From assembly GCF_001665395.1 (NCBI RefSeq), contig NZ_LZSG01000004.1:1-64000 (forward strand): 64,000 nucleotides of DNA, in the 5' to 3' direction. Made by a program: the position numbers and the translations under genes. How positions within the stretch are numbered: the stretch's first letter is position 1; each line of letters begins with the position of its first letter. The DNA is from Mycobacterium sp. 1164966.3 (lineage in GTDB: Bacteria; Actinomycetota; Actinomycetes; Mycobacteriales; Mycobacteriaceae). The notes below the pieces were generated by a model. The model made no database searches and was not told where the DNA came from. It was given only the letters and a program-made list of their open reading frames with translations. This document shows positions 56,001 through 64,000 of this stretch, piece by piece.

Positions 56001-59000
56001 TCGGGGGTGGCAGTATCGGAGGTCGCGGTGGCGCGCGCCAGTGCGTCGGCTAGGGGTAGCCCGTCCGCCAGCCCGGCTTCGATGCGGACGTCGGTGATTA
56101 GCCCGGCGCGCGGGATGTCGGTGACGCGAACGGTAACCGGAGAGTCGGATATCAACCGGCTGTGCAACCCTGCCAGGCCGGCACATTGGGTCCACGCCCA
56201 GGTGGGCGCAATAGCCAAAGAGCGCACCGGTGTAGGGGTTTTGTAGATGGTGACGTCGTAGCGGTACCGGTTGAGTTCGTTGTCGGCGGCTCCGCGCTTG
56301 ACCTGGATGTCGAGCCCGGCTACCGACGGATGGTCGGCAGCATAGCTGGTGAAAAACGCTGGGGCCAGCAGTAATTCGGGTTCGCTGACGATGGCGCGCT
56401 GGACTCGTTGGCGGATCTCGGCGGCTTCCAACGGGTCGGTGGCGCGGGTCAGCGCGACCCCGGTTTGGAACGCGCCCTGCAGGGCGTAGTTGCGGACATC
56501 GCCTATGAACGCTGCCCCGCCGGGCGCCAGCAGATGCACGACGTCGTCGATGACCCCTGTCAGATATTCGGCGTTTGGGAAGTACTGGATGACCGAGTTG
56601 AGAATGACGGTGTCGAAGGAGCCGCGAGGCAGGGCCTCGGTCACGTGGGCGGGCTGGGCTAACAGCTGGACCCGGGCACGCCAGGGGATCTGGAACTGCT
56701 CCAGGGAGCGGGCCAGGTTGTCGATCGCTGTTGTCGACATGTCGGTGGCTACATAGCGCTCACAGTGCGGGGCGATCTGGGACAACATCAGCCCCGAGCC
56801 TGCGCCGATCTCCAGCACTCGACGTGGGTGGAGGGCCATGATCCGATCCACGGTGGCCGAACGCCACGCCATCATTTCCTCGAGGGGAATCGGATCCCCG
56901 GTGTAGCTGCTGTTCCATCCCCGAAAATCGAGACCGAACCCCGGCACCGGGGCGTCAGCGCCGTACAGCTGATCGTTCATGTGCTGCCACTGTTCGACGA
57001 TTTCGGCGTCGAGATCAGCGGTGGTGGTGGGCCTCAGGGAGATGTAGGCAATGAGTTGGGCGCCGGTGGTGCTGGGGTGCATGGTGGCGGCGGCCTGGGT
57101 GACCTGCGGGCAGGCCCGCAGGGTGTTTTCGACTTCACCCAGTTCGACGCGCTGTCCGCGCAATTTGATCTGGGTATCGGCGCGGCCTAAACACTCCAGG
57201 GCTCCCTCGGCGGTCCAGCGCACCAGGTCACCGGTGCGATACATCCGCTGCCCAGCACCCTGATTGGGGTTGGCCACGAACCGTTCGGCGGTCAGCCCCA
57301 CCCGGCCCACATAGCCGTGCGCCACCGCAGGCCCGCCCAGATACAGCTCGCCCACCACCCCGATGGGGGTAGGGTTTAGCCGCGCGTCGAGCACCAGCGC
57401 ACATACCCCGGGGATCGGGGCGCCGATGCCGACCGGCTGTCCCGCCGACTGCGCGGTGCTGCAGGTGGCGCAGATGGTGGTCTCGGTGGGGCCGTAGCCG
57501 TTGAACATTCGCCGACCCGGCGCCCAGGCGGCCACCAACTCCGGCGGGCAGGCCTCCCCCGTGGTGATTAGGGTGGTCACCTCGTCTAGCCGGGCCCGAT
57601 CCAACGTCGACAGCACCGTCGGCGTCAAGACCGCCGCGCTGACCTGCTGCTCCTGCAGTAACGCCGTCAGCGCGTCACCGGCATACACATCCCGCGGCGC
57701 CACCACCAGCGCTGCCCCCGACCCAGCCGCCCACAACAGGTCGAAGACCGAGGCGTCAAAGGTCGGTGCCGCCACCATCAGCACCCGCGCGTCCGCGCCC
57801 AACCCGAACAGCTCACGTTGCGCCGCGGCCAGGCCCACCAGACCGGCGTGGCTGACCGCCACCCCTTTTGGCGCGCCGGTGGACCCGGAGGTGAACATCA
57901 CATAGGCGGTATTGCCGACTTGCAGCGCCGCTAGCCGATCGGCGTCGGTAATGGTCTCCGCGGAGTACCTGGAGATGTCCGGACCGTCGATGCGCACCAC
58001 GGGGCGCGTCCCGGCCCCGGCCACCGCCTCGGCACCGCAAGTGACCACACACACCGCACCCACGGCGTCCAACACCGCGGCGATCCGCTCGACCGGATGG
58101 GCCCGTTCCACCGGCGCATACATCCCGCCGGCCTTGACCACCGCCCACCACGCCACCACCAACTCCACACACCGATCCATCGCCAAACCCACCGCGCGCT
58201 CTGGACCCACCCCCGCCTCGATCAACACCCGCGCTACCCGCGACGACCACTGATCAAGCTCGCGATACGACACCTCCCGATTAGCGTCGATGACCGCCAC
58301 CGCGTCCGGAACGGCCGCAACCGCTGCCTCCAGCAGCTGCGGCGCCACCCCCACCGGCGCCTCCACCCCAGCGCCAGACCACCCCGACAGCACCAGGTCA
58401 CGCTCACCGCGATCCAGGACCGACACCTCTCCCACCAGCAACGACGCATCCGCCGCGAAAAGGCGGTCGAAGAGCAACTCCAGACGCGTTGTGTGCCTTG
58501 CGATCTCGTCGGCGGTGTAGCGGTCCGGATTCCAGGTGAACTGAATGCGCGGCGTACCCTCACTCAGTCGCGGATAGATGTTGACCGCAATATCTTGGAT
58601 GGGGTAGGTGGTCAAGACGTCATACGCCGCATCCGAAGACCCGAACTGAAGCGGGGCGGCGAAGTCAAGTAAGTTGATCGCCGGGCCAAACTCGACGTTC
58701 ATGTCGAGACGAGTTGCATCGGCAATGAGGTCCGGCCAGCGCCGGAACTGTTGATGCCGCAGCCCGCCGACCACGGCCTTGGCGACCCGATCGGACAGGG
58801 CTCCAATGGTGTCGCGGTCATTGACGTCGATGAGCAGCGGCACCATATTCGACACCATGCCGGCACATTTTTTCAGCGCCGCGGTCGTGCGCGCCGACAC
58901 TGGCAGCGACAGCCAGACGTTCTGCCGTCCCGAGGTTTTGGCGATGAACACGGCCATTGCCGCGACAACCCTTGCGACGTCGAACTGGTCATGCGAGGTC

Positions 59001-59749
59001 TCCGGCAGCCGAGGCGCGCACACCAGCTCGCGCACCAGCGGGTGGCGTGGTGGGACCAACCTTCGCGTCCCTGCCAGGTCGGTGACGTCCAAAGGCTCGC
59101 GCATGATGCTCTGCCAGTACTGGGCATCGGCATGACTGCGCGAAGACTGCCGATACTTCTCGTCGGCTTCACGGAGCAACGCGAACTCGGAGAAGTCGAC
59201 GTCGCCGGTGTCGGGCGCTGACCCGGAGTAGACCGCCGCGATGTGCCGGACGAAGTTGTTGCCGCCATACCCGTCACACAGAACGTGGTGTGTACGCACG
59301 TAGAAGTACGACAAATTATCGCTGATCCGCAGCAGCGTGAAGTTGGTGAGTCGGTCACGCACCAGATCGATGGGTCGGCGGTAGTCGTTGTCCATCCAGC
59401 TGCGGGCCGCGGTTACCGGGTCTTGCTCGGTGCGCAGGTCGATGCATTGGGTGATCCCCGTCTGCGGAAGGGAGCGGTCGACGATGAAGACGGGTTCGCC
59501 GCCGTCGAGGGATAGCCGCGCACATGGTGTGCCGAATCGCGTTGCCGCCGATTCACAGGCCACCACGAGCCTGTCGGCGTCTACATTGTGATGGATCGCC
59601 AGAAATGCGGCAAAGTTGTAAGGGACTTCGGGCCGGAGTTGTTGGGCAGCCCATATCGATCGTTGAGCGGCGGTCAACGACCCCAGCGTGTCTGGTTGCG
59701 TTCCGTAGTTGAGCATGATGACGGTGAACTCCCTAGTGAGGGTCGGCAT
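47018..59749 (-). CDS. Three-module NRPS with C-terminal tryptophan 2,3-dioxygenase domain
   Basis: A 4243-residue megasynthetase. Order (approximate residues): starter C (25-450, HHVLCDG), A1 (465-925) with N-methyltransferase inserted (930-1170, [22 protein letters not shown]), T1 (Ser near 1401), C2 (HHIAFDG), A2 (1920-2410), T2 (near 2465), C3 (HHIAADG), A3, T3 (near 3520), E (3570-4000, [29 protein letters not shown]), TDO (4045-4243). The TDO part keeps [11 protein letters not shown] (base His near 4078), the Arg in QFRPRLG, heme-ligand His in LIHLDVV (near 4207) and [12 protein letters not shown]. No thioesterase is present. Manual nine-residue codes: A1 DAFVITGIC; A2 and A3 DIWTVGGMC. 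ATG 59716 (AGGGAG upstream) is an alternative start. Confidence 0.9.
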   Translation of the reverse strand: MPTLTREFTVIMLNYGTQPDTLGSLTAAQRSIWAAQQLRPEVPYNFAAFLAIHHNVDADRLVVACESAATRFGTPCARLSLDGGEPVFIVDRSLPQTGITQCIDLRTEQDPVTAARSWMDNDYRRPIDLVRDRLTNFTLLRISDNLSYFYVRTHHVLCDGYGGNNFVRHIAAVYSGSAPDTGDVDFSEFALLREADEKYRQSSRSHADAQYWQSIMREPLDVTDLAGTRRLVPPRHPLVRELVCAPRLPETSHDQFDVARVVAAMAVFIAKTSGRQNVWLSLPVSARTTAALKKCAGMVSNMVPLLIDVNDRDTIGALSDRVAKAVVGGLRHQQFRRWPDLIADATRLDMNVEFGPAINLLDFAAPLQFGSSDAAYDVLTTYPIQDIAVNIYPRLSEGTPRIQFTWNPDRYTADEIARHTTRLELLFDRLFAADASLLVGEVSVLDRGERDLVLSGWSGAGVEAPVGVAPQLLEAAVAAVPDAVAVIDANREVSYRELDQWSSRVARVLIEAGVGPERAVGLAMDRCVELVVAWWAVVKAGGMYAPVERAHPVERIAAVLDAVGAVCVVTCGAEAVAGAGTRPVVRIDGPDISRYSAETITDADRLAALQVGNTAYVMFTSGSTGAPKGVAVSHAGLVGLAAAQRELFGLGADARVLMVAAPTFDASVFDLLWAAGSGAALVVAPRDVYAGDALTALLQEQQVSAAVLTPTVLSTLDRARLDEVTTLITTGEACPPELVAAWAPGRRMFNGYGPTETTICATCSTAQSAGQPVGIGAPIPGVCALVLDARLNPTPIGVVGELYLGGPAVAHGYVGRVGLTAERFVANPNQGAGQRMYRTGDLVRWTAEGALECLGRADTQIKLRGQRVELGEVENTLRACPQVTQAAATMHPSTTGAQLIAYISLRPTTTADLDAEIVEQWQHMNDQLYGADAPVPGFGLDFRGWNSSYTGDPIPLEEMMAWRSATVDRIMALHPRRVLEIGAGSGLMLSQIAPHCERYVATDMSTTAIDNLARSLEQFQIPWRARVQLLAQPAHVTEALPRGSFDTVILNSVIQYFPNAEYLTGVIDDVVHLLAPGGAAFIGDVRNYALQGAFQTGVALTRATDPLEAAEIRQRVQRAIVSEPELLLAPAFFTSYAADHPSVAGLDIQVKRGAADNELNRYRYDVTIYKTPTPVRSLAIAPTWAWTQCAGLAGLHSRLISDSPVTVRVTDIPRAGLITDVRIEAGLADGLPLADALARATATSDTATPEELHRLGEATGYHVAVTWGAQPGTLDAVFIIPTDPHDGHTQALTDLYLAAAGAHRPATYANDPHTNTKISAVRQRVSAWLPDYMVPAHLVVLEEFPLTSSGKIDRKALPAPVFATTPYRAPQIQTEKIVAEVFAEVLGLNRVGLDDDFFVLGGDSLIATRVSARLQLALGREVPVRYLFDASTVAELAEYLHRHRGGPARAPLRVMARPEPIPLSYAQQRLWFLNRFEGGVATYNMPTAFRVTGALDVEALAAALDDVLARHESLRTIFPDIDGVPFQEVLSARPGMWHRGGAVVVSLPEQDVAGTLGALARYQFDLSAEIPIRAQIYAVGPDQHVVGIVLHHIAFDGWSPVPMVRDVGEAYRARRRGRAAGWAPLAVQYVDYTLWQRQWLGAESDPQSVIASELGFWQQVLAGMPERLELPTDRPYPLVADQRGASVAVEWSAGLQRQVARVAREHNATSFMVVQAVLAVLLSKISASTDVAVGFVVAGRGDTALDELVGFFVNTLILRVDVAGDPAFSEVLGQVRARSLAAFEHQHVPFEVLVERLNPVRSLRHHPLVQVLLAWQNFAGHNDAAAGLVLEGLQVTSIPLDTHSARMDVAFSLAERFTETGEPAGIGGAVEFRTDVFDTASIHRLIERFERVLVALTAEPTRALSSVDLLDAAEHARLAAIGNQAVLTRPAAAPVSVPVLFASQVARTPDAVAVVCGEVSWSYRELDEQSNRLAHLLAGCGVGRGCVVGLLVERSAAAVAAIAAVLKTGAAYLPIDAEAPRERIGFMLADAAPVAVLSTADLAGRLDGCDVAVIDVHDPAVHNQPANPLPGPGPEDIAHLIYTSGTTGVPKGVAATHHNITQLLACLDAGLTGGSGRVWAQCHSHAFDISVWEIWGPLLHGGRLVVIPDAVTRSAAEFHDVLAAEHISVLTQTPSAVAALSPQGLDALTLVLGGETCPAQVVDRWAGSGRVVINGYGPTETTMCVTLGPPLAPGSGTPAIGAPLSGAALFVLDGSLRPVPVGVVGELYVAGAGVSCGYWRRPPLTAARFVACPFGGAGARMYRTGDLVRWRGDGQLDYVGRADEQVKIRGYRIECGEVRAALSALDGVDQAAVIAREDRPGDKRLIGYVTGTADPAHLRDQLTQRLPDYMIPAAVMVIEALPLTVNGKLDTRALPAPDYTTGAYRAPITPVEEILATIYAQILGLDRVGIDDSFFDLGGDSISSMRLIAAINAALDADLSVRTVFDAPTVARLAPRIDEGSSRLPRLAAGERPAVVPLSFAQSRLWFIDQLQGPSPVYNVAAALRLRGGLDVDALGAALADVVGRHESLRTLFVAVGGTPQQVVIPVEGADFGWEVVDASGWSPSQLNEALDAAARYSFDLATEIPLRARLFRITADEHVLVIVMHHIAADGWSLRPLAADLGVAYTGRCAGRAPGWAPLAVQYVDYTLWQRQWLGAESDPQSVIASELGFWQQVLAGMPERLELPTDRPYPLVADQRGASVAVEWSAGLQRQVARVAREHNATSFMVVQAVLAVLLSKISASTDVAVGFVVAGRGDTALDELVGFFVNTLILRVDVAGDPAFSEVLGQVRARSLAAFEHQHVPFEVLVERLNPVRSLRHHPLVQVLLAWQNFAGHNDAAAGLVLEGLQVTSIPLDTHSARMDVAFSLAERFTETGEPAGIGGAVEFRTDVFDTASIHRLIERFERVLVALTAEPTRALSSVDLLDAAEHARLAAIGNQAVLTRPAAAPVSVPVLFASQVARTPDAVAVVCGEVSWSYRELDEQSNRLAHLLAGCGVGRGCVVGLLVERSAAAVAAIAAVLKTGAAYLPIDAEAPRERIGFMLADAAPVAVLSTADLAGRLDGCDVAVIDVHDPAVHNQPANPLPGPGPEDIAHLIYTSGTTGVPKGVAATHHNITQLLACLDAGLTGGSGRVWAQCHSHAFDISVWEIWGPLLHGGRLVVIPDAVTRSAAEFHDVLAAEHISVLTQTPSAVAALSPQGLDALTLVLGGETCPAQVVDRWAGSGRVVINGYGPTETTMCVTLGPPLAPGSGTPAIGAPLSGAALFVLDGSLRPVPVGVVGELYVAGAGVSCGYWRRPPLTAARFVACPFGGAGARMYRTGDLVRWRGDGQLDYVGRADEQVKIRGYRIECGEVRAALSALDGVDQAAVIAREDRPGDKRLIGYVTGTADPAHLRDQLTQRLPDYMIPAAVMVIEALPLTVNGKLDTRALPAPDYTTGAYRAPTTPVEEILATIYAQILGLDRVGIDDSFFDLGGDSISSMQVVARARAAGLMCRPRDIFVEQTVARLARVAWVADDEVGPIDNGVGPVLATPIMRWLQSVHGPVEQFNLMAVLQAPAGVSEADVTVMVQALLDRHAMLRLRVDDDSAGSWSLQVPEAGSVDTGGCLHTVDVLSDEALAEAQSRLNPAAGRMLSALWVASTGQLALIINHLAVDAVSFRILLDDLNTSWAQRRVGQQVMLPPTGTSFARWASLLAEHARCPEVVGRVDAWRKVAAIPAALPAVQPGADTFATADHIEVSLDVNTTHMLLGEVPAGCHAGVHEILLIGFALAWTQFLALGDTPIGIDVEGHGRHEELASDVDLSRTVGWFTTKYPVSLKVGGLSWTQVVSGEAALGPLIKDAIEQLHGLPHPLTFGVLRYLNTDVELAGYDPPIGFNYLGRLGVPVLGASTDNEIWRIGSWGSLFTDSGNADRPMPLAHTAAVNAVTVDTDAGPQLHAQWTWAPSALDRAQVTRLSRLWFDALGGICAHVRHGGGGSTPPDIVGSQHSDHGGDIEAERKPGFKRHYADYLHLDDLLGAVRPLADGADRASWGDERYFLIVHQTAELWVSQIFADLEVALESARLGDFDKAIGRVKRANAVLELTVTTVSALQHLSVDDFQQFRPRLGGMSAAQSAQFATLLSGVRYAPVAALTEIAADRRDADSSSRRQKLLLGAQLDVFIAGLTRWRLIHLDVVSRFIGDSRGTGGTVGVGYLIDCLDKAFRPS
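49189..51726. repeat. Long direct repeat in NRPS, module 3 copy
   Basis: 2538 bp covering the second half of C3, all of A3 and the start of T3. It matches 52354-54891 at a constant 3165-bp offset. The only difference I found is GG/AA in the linker codon (Thr versus Ile). Identity extends through silent positions. Confidence 0.88.
52354..54891. repeat. Long direct repeat in NRPS, module 2 copy
   Basis: The partner of 49189-51726, covering the second half of C2, all of A2 and the start of T2. The flanks (first half of C, end of T) are clearly different, so the repeat has sharp edges inside domains, as expected of recent duplication or gene conversion. Confidence 0.88.
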
Positions 59750-60382
59750 GCCGGCGGGTTCGCACGCTCCTTACTCGAAGGCTGGTGCCGAAGGGGCCAG
59801 ATCGACCGACCGGGCTCGATGAGGCGACAGCACAGCGAAGCCCAGCAGGCTGCCCAACGCCTGGATGTGGTTTGCATGTGACAAAGCTCTGGTTCGACTC
59901 GCCGAAGCCGGTCAGTGAAGCGGAGTCCTTGAGCAGCCGTACTAGATGGCACCTGCTGAAGTTAGAACTCGCATACGGTTTCCGGGCCATCTTCTCGAAG
60001 GCCTCAAATCCAGAACCCTGATCAACCATTCGATGACCTCATGCTGGGCTAGCAGTGCGCCGGCATGGTCCGGGCACGCCGACGACGACACTTACGGTCC
60101 CCAACCACCTGTAGACACGAGCACGGGTGCCATTCGGTTCAATCGACTGACCACGCCGCCGGCGCATGTCGCCGGTGCAGCCGCCGCGACCGCGGCTACT
60201 TGACGCCGCGCAAGATGGCGCCCTCCCATGGGACAACCGGCGCGCGGTTGACGTCGTCCCTGCAGCCGGAATGTTTCGATCGGATCCCGTGAACCTGGCA
60301 GCCACGCTGTTCGTAGTTGTTGAAAGGAGTGCCGTTCTTCGGATCGACCGCGCCGTCACCGGGTTCTTGTGAGGGAGTGCCG
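59750..60382. other. Divergent promoter region of the cluster
   Basis: 633 bp between the NRPS and the monooxygenase-methyltransferase gene. Both must be driven from here. I see no gene with family likeness and no clear operator. GGGAG lies before the rightward ATG at 60383. Confidence 0.5.
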
Positions 60383-62593
60383 ATGAGCATCCTCGGACAG
60401 CGAGCCGTTGTCTGCGGTGCGAGTATGGCCGGGCTGCTGGCTGCTCGAGTGCTGTCCGACTCTTACGAGGCGGTCACGCTCGTCGAGCGCGACCGGCTGC
60501 CCGACGGTGCCGAGCAACGTCGAGGCGTCCCCCAGGGACGGCATTTTCATGCGCTACTCAGCACCGGCTCAACAACTCTGGGCGAGCTGTTCCCCGGCCT
60601 GCTCGATGAACTCGTCACTGCGGGAGCCAATGTTTTGGACAATGAGCCATCGCGGGTGTATGTGCGGTTCGGCCGACATGAGCTTCATCTCTCGGGCGAG
60701 TTCACGGATCCGGCATCGCTGGTCTTATATCAACCCAGCCGACCGTTTTTGGAGTCCCACGTCAGGCGGCGGGTGCGCGCCATCGAGAATGTGAGAATCC
60801 TGGAAGCCCACGATGTCGTTGAGCCGATAGCCGACCGTGCCCTCCGGGTCACGGGCGCCCGGGTGGTCAACCGCGACACGGGTGAGGAAACCGTGCTGGA
60901 TGCCGAGCTGGTGGTCGATACGACGGGCCGCGCCGCGCGCACCCCGGCCTTCCTTGACAAACTCGGCTTCCAGCGACCGGTCGAGCAGCGCTACCCGGTG
61001 CATCTGAGCTACGCCAGCCAATTTCTGCAGATCCCCGCGGGCATGCTCGGCGAAAAATTGGGCTTCTCGGTCGGCCCGCTGCCCGAACGACCAACCGGCG
61101 TGGTGGCGGTGGCCTATGAGCACGGCACCTGGATCCTGACCTTGTTCGGGGTGGGGGGCTACGAACTGCCCGGGGACCTGGCCGGCGTCATCGAGTGTGC
61201 CGCCCGATTCGCGCCGCCTACTCTGATCGCTGCACTGCGGGCTGCCGAGCCGCTGGGTGCGATGTCTGCGCAGCGTTACCCGGCCAGCACCTGGAGACGC
61301 TATGACAAGATGCGCCGATTCCCCCCCGGCCTGCTGGTGATGGGCGACGCAATCTGCAGCTTCAACCCGGTGTACATGCAGGGCATGACCATGGCCGCGC
61401 TGCAGGCCGTGGCGCTGCAAAACTGCTTGGCCGACCGCGACGGCGAGCTGAGTCGGCGATTCTTCCGGGCGACAGCCAAGCAGATCGCCCCCGTTTGGCG
61501 GGCGAACCGGCTCAGTGATTTCACCGTGGCTCCGGGAGGTGGTTGGCGTCGGGAGCTGAGGCGCGTAATGAGCTGGCCGACGGACAAGGCGCAGGCAGCC
61601 GCCGCGAACGATCCGGTGGTCGCCGAAGCGATCCTTCGTGTGCAGCACTTTGTCGACCCACCAGCCCGGCTCCTGCGGCCTTCGCTGCTAATGCGGTTGG
61701 TCGCAGCCAACCGCCGACCCAGAATCGCCACACCCGCTGATGACGGCTCCGGCAGCTGCAGCACCGACGTGACGATGAATGCCAAGCTTCACGACCCTTC
61801 TTGTTCCGGCATGCGTGTAAACGACATGACCACCGAGATCTTCGACATCGACACCATGCCGCGCGCCGGACCGGACGCGTCGTGGTTGGACCGGCGGTTG
61901 CAAACCGATCGTCTGGAGTACCTGGACCGCGATGACGTCGCTGATCTGAAACGCCGAGTGGTACGCGCTCTCGAGCGCACCGGAAGGATGTCCGGTTGGC
62001 ACAAAACCTGCGCGCGCATCGCGCTCAGCGTGGTGGCTGACGTACCTGATCCCCAGGTCCTGGAACTCGGCGCCGGCCACGGCGAGCTCTCACGCGCGCT
62101 GTTGAAGTTGCATCCCACAGTCCAGGTGGCGGTCACCGACATCGACCCCACGTCGGTGGCCGCCATCGCCGGCGGTGACCTGGGCAGACACCCGCGCGCG
62201 GTTGTCCGCGAGATGGACGCCGCCGCCATTGACGCTCCCGATGGGTGCTACGACCTCGCCGTGTTCGCGAACTCCTTGCACCACCTGTCACCGCGGCTGG
62301 CCGCCCGAGTGTTCGCGGAAGGCACTCGGGTCGCCGACAAACTGTTGATCATCGACATTTCACGGATGCGGCCTGCTCTGCACCTGCTAGACCTGGCGTT
62401 GATACTGCCGTTGGCGATGGTGGTTCCCTACTGGCACGACGCATTCATCAGCTCGTTGCGTACCTATAGCCCCTCGGCGCTGCGGGCATTGGCCCGCTAC
62501 GCCAGCCCGACGATCACCCTCGAGCTGCGCAGGCATCCGGCCTGGTTCCCAGGAAGCCCGCAGATCGCGCTGGCCAGTTTGGCTCGCAATTAA
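60383..62593 (+). CDS. Fused FAD monooxygenase and methyltransferase
   Basis: A 736-residue two-part protein. The N-terminal part (about 1-460) is a group A flavin monooxygenase: FAD loop AVVCGASMAGLLAARVL, the VDTTGRAARTP segment, and the GDAICSFNPVYMQGM FAD-ribityl motif near 319. The C-terminal part (about 500-736) is a class I SAM methyltransferase with LELGAGHGELSRALL near 559 and DLAVFANSLHHLSP. It suggests hydroxylation followed by O-methylation of an aromatic ring or the peptide product in one polypeptide. ATG 60383 has GGGAG upstream. No indel or stop lies at the joint, and the linker is about 40 residues, so the fusion looks real. Confidence 0.88.
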   Translation: MSILGQRAVVCGASMAGLLAARVLSDSYEAVTLVERDRLPDGAEQRRGVPQGRHFHALLSTGSTTLGELFPGLLDELVTAGANVLDNEPSRVYVRFGRHELHLSGEFTDPASLVLYQPSRPFLESHVRRRVRAIENVRILEAHDVVEPIADRALRVTGARVVNRDTGEETVLDAELVVDTTGRAARTPAFLDKLGFQRPVEQRYPVHLSYASQFLQIPAGMLGEKLGFSVGPLPERPTGVVAVAYEHGTWILTLFGVGGYELPGDLAGVIECAARFAPPTLIAALRAAEPLGAMSAQRYPASTWRRYDKMRRFPPGLLVMGDAICSFNPVYMQGMTMAALQAVALQNCLADRDGELSRRFFRATAKQIAPVWRANRLSDFTVAPGGGWRRELRRVMSWPTDKAQAAAANDPVVAEAILRVQHFVDPPARLLRPSLLMRLVAANRRPRIATPADDGSGSCSTDVTMNAKLHDPSCSGMRVNDMTTEIFDIDTMPRAGPDASWLDRRLQTDRLEYLDRDDVADLKRRVVRALERTGRMSGWHKTCARIALSVVADVPDPQVLELGAGHGELSRALLKLHPTVQVAVTDIDPTSVAAIAGGDLGRHPRAVVREMDAAAIDAPDGCYDLAVFANSLHHLSPRLAARVFAEGTRVADKLLIIDISRMRPALHLLDLALILPLAMVVPYWHDAFISSLRTYSPSALRALARYASPTITLELRRHPAWFPGSPQIALASLARN

Positions 62594-62678
62594 ATCTCCG
62601 AAATTCGCGAGGGCGGTCCAAACCCGTTGCATCGAGGGGTAGTGGAACCGTATCTGCGGCAAGTAGTTCACGCACACA

Positions 62679-64000
62679 CTATGTGACAAGGGTGTCAGAA
62701 CTGGCTCGCCGCAGCTTGCCCGACGGTGTCTTGGGAATCATCCCCGGGCCAAGCACCACGACGTTGCGTGGGCGCACATCAACCTCGGTAAGAACTTCGT
62801 GCGCCACCTGATGCTCTATGCGACGCACCTCGGCGGGATCTTCGAACGCGTTGGATTCGACTGCGACCGCGAACGTCTCCCGCGAGTGTCCAGCGTCGAG
62901 GCGCACGGCCACCGCGCCACCCGGCCGGACACCTTCGACCCGACCCGCGGCCCGCTCGATGTCAGTAGGGTAGATATTGCGGCCCGCCATGATGACAACG
63001 TCCTCGACTCGACCGCACACCACGACGTGGCCGTTCTCCATCCGATAACCAAGGTCACCGGTGTGATACCAACCCTGCTCATCCTGAGCCCGAATGAGCC
63101 CGCCCAGCGTGAGGTAGCCCGGCGTCAGCGACTCACCGCGCAGCTCGATCACCCCCACACATCGGGTCGGCAGCACATTGTTGTCCTCGTCCACGATGCG
63201 GATTTCCAGACCGCCCAGCGGTGGCCCCAGCGAGGCGAGCCGGCGGATATTGCCCTTGGTGGCCGGCACCGCCCGACGTAGCCCACACAGCAGGTCGGCG
63301 TCAACTTCATCGACGATCAATCCCGCATCACAAGGCGAGAACGACACCGCCAACGTGGTTTCCGCCATTCCGTAGGCCGGCAGGATGGCCTTCGGCTTCA
63401 GCCCGAACGGCCTCCCCGCATCGACGAGATCCTCGACATCAGTTGGTTGCACCGGCTCGGCACCCGACAGCGCGAACCGCAATGTGGACAAATCGAACTG
63501 GCCCGGCTTGGCCTGCTTACGCAGCCGCTTGGCGAACAGCGCGTACGCGAAGTTGGGGGCCGCCGTCATCGTGCCCTTGTACTTATCGATCAGCTTGGCC
63601 CACAACAGCATGTCCCGCAGGAAGTCCATCGGCGTAATCTTGACCAGCTCGGCCCCGAAGTACATCGGCACGGTCAGAAAGCCGATCATGCCCATATCAT
63701 GGAACAGCGGCAGCCAGCTGACCATCACATCTTTCTCGACGTCGTACCTGGCGCCAACGAACATTGACTCTGCATTCGAGTACAGATTGCGGTGCGTGAT
63801 CTGGACGGCTTTGGGAAAGCCGGTGGAACCTGACGTCAGCTGCAGCAGCGCCAGGTCGTCCTCGCCGGTGTCGATCGGGTCGCTCGGGTCAGATGCCAGC
63901 AGCTCTGCGATGGTCACCACCTTGATGCCGCGCTCCTCGAGCACCGGCACGACCGCCAAAAACGGGTCGGAGACGACGACGGCCTTGGCTTGGATCATGT
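62679..64000 (-). CDS. Fatty-acyl-AMP ligase (FadD type), 5' end outside window
   Basis: 439 residues of the ANL superfamily are visible; the start lies beyond 64000. Motifs: [15 protein letters not shown] (P-loop), [48 protein letters not shown] and the terminal [13 protein letters not shown] with the catalytic Lys. The sequence style is that of mycobacterial FAALs, which load acyl-AMP onto carrier proteins. It converges with the monooxygenase-methyltransferase gene. It probably supplies the acyl group taken up by the NRPS starter condensation domain; no acyl carrier protein is in view. Confidence 0.88.
   Translation of the reverse strand, partial: MIQAKAVVVSDPFLAVVPVLEERGIKVVTIAELLASDPSDPIDTGEDDLALLQLTSGSTGFPKAVQITHRNLYSNAESMFVGARYDVEKDVMVSWLPLFHDMGMIGFLTVPMYFGAELVKITPMDFLRDMLLWAKLIDKYKGTMTAAPNFAYALFAKRLRKQAKPGQFDLSTLRFALSGAEPVQPTDVEDLVDAGRPFGLKPKAILPAYGMAETTLAVSFSPCDAGLIVDEVDADLLCGLRRAVPATKGNIRRLASLGPPLGGLEIRIVDEDNNVLPTRCVGVIELRGESLTPGYLTLGGLIRAQDEQGWYHTGDLGYRMENGHVVVCGRVEDVVIMAGRNIYPTDIERAAGRVEGVRPGGAVAVRLDAGHSRETFAVAVESNAFEDPAEVRRIEHQVAHEVLTEVDVRPRNVVVLGPGMIPKTPSGKLRRASSDTLVT

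Noticed and set aside
59733..60359. Several short frames between the NRPS and the monooxygenase gene
   Set aside because: Low-complexity high-GC frames on both strands without start signals; the region is better read as a divergent promoter.

Overview
The window reads as high-GC chromosome from a nontuberculous Mycobacterium. Evidence: strong G/C third positions, frequent GTG starts, several leaderless genes, LpqH-, DUF4333- and DUF5642-like lipoproteins, and a block (about 13.5-21.9 kb) that matches in order and relative orientation the M. tuberculosis Rv0998-Rv1005c neighbourhood: cAMP-dependent acetyltransferase, lipoproteins, AlkB-like protein, arcA, pmt, rsmI, pabB. Homology statements are from memory of the families, not from searches.

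Region by region. (1) 0-10.1 kb: an exopolysaccharide locus with two GT4 glycosyltransferases, an acyltransferase, a Wzy-like polymerase, a Wzz/tyrosine-kinase-like protein whose P-loop lysine is replaced, a glycoside-hydrolase-like lipoprotein and, 3 nt upstream of the latter, a GAF-GGDEF-EAL cyclic-di-GMP enzyme. (2) 10.5-22.8 kb: conserved core genes (FkbM methyltransferase, oxidoreductase with coupled ECF41 sigma factor, then the Rv1005c-Rv0998 block), with a two-part 20-bp repeat array and a convergent terminator. (3) 22.9-29.9 kb: a molybdopterin oxidoreductase with a perfect palindromic operator, a GAF-ANTAR protein, an enoyl-CoA hydratase divergent from a double-HxlR regulator across a 45-bp inverted repeat, and small regulators. 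(4) 30.1-46.0 kb: a heavily rearranged accessory region. It starts at a 3' half of a tRNA-Ala(CGC) gene and holds two intact membrane class III nucleotidyl cyclases, a third broken one, fragments of a fourth, two decayed hydrolase-cyclase (LipJ-like) genes, two halves of a cyclase-ATPase gene, phage-like remnants and a few intact accessory genes. (5) 46.1-64.0 kb: a biosynthetic cluster with a kynurenine-formamidase-like hydrolase, a 4243-residue three-module NRPS ending in a tryptophan 2,3-dioxygenase domain, a fused FAD monooxygenase-methyltransferase and a partial fatty-acyl-AMP ligase.

How the genes fit together. The last cluster is the most unusual part. It has a starter condensation domain plus an acyl-AMP ligase, an N-methylating first module, two near-identical later modules, a terminal epimerization domain, and a TDO domain where a thioesterase would normally be. 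A formamidase sits just downstream. This suggests an N-methylated (lipo)tripeptide in which tryptophan is oxidised to N-formylkynurenine and deformylated to kynurenine. That is inference, but the fusion and the gene adjacency are seen directly. The first cluster suggests a polysaccharide whose production is tied to cyclic-di-GMP.
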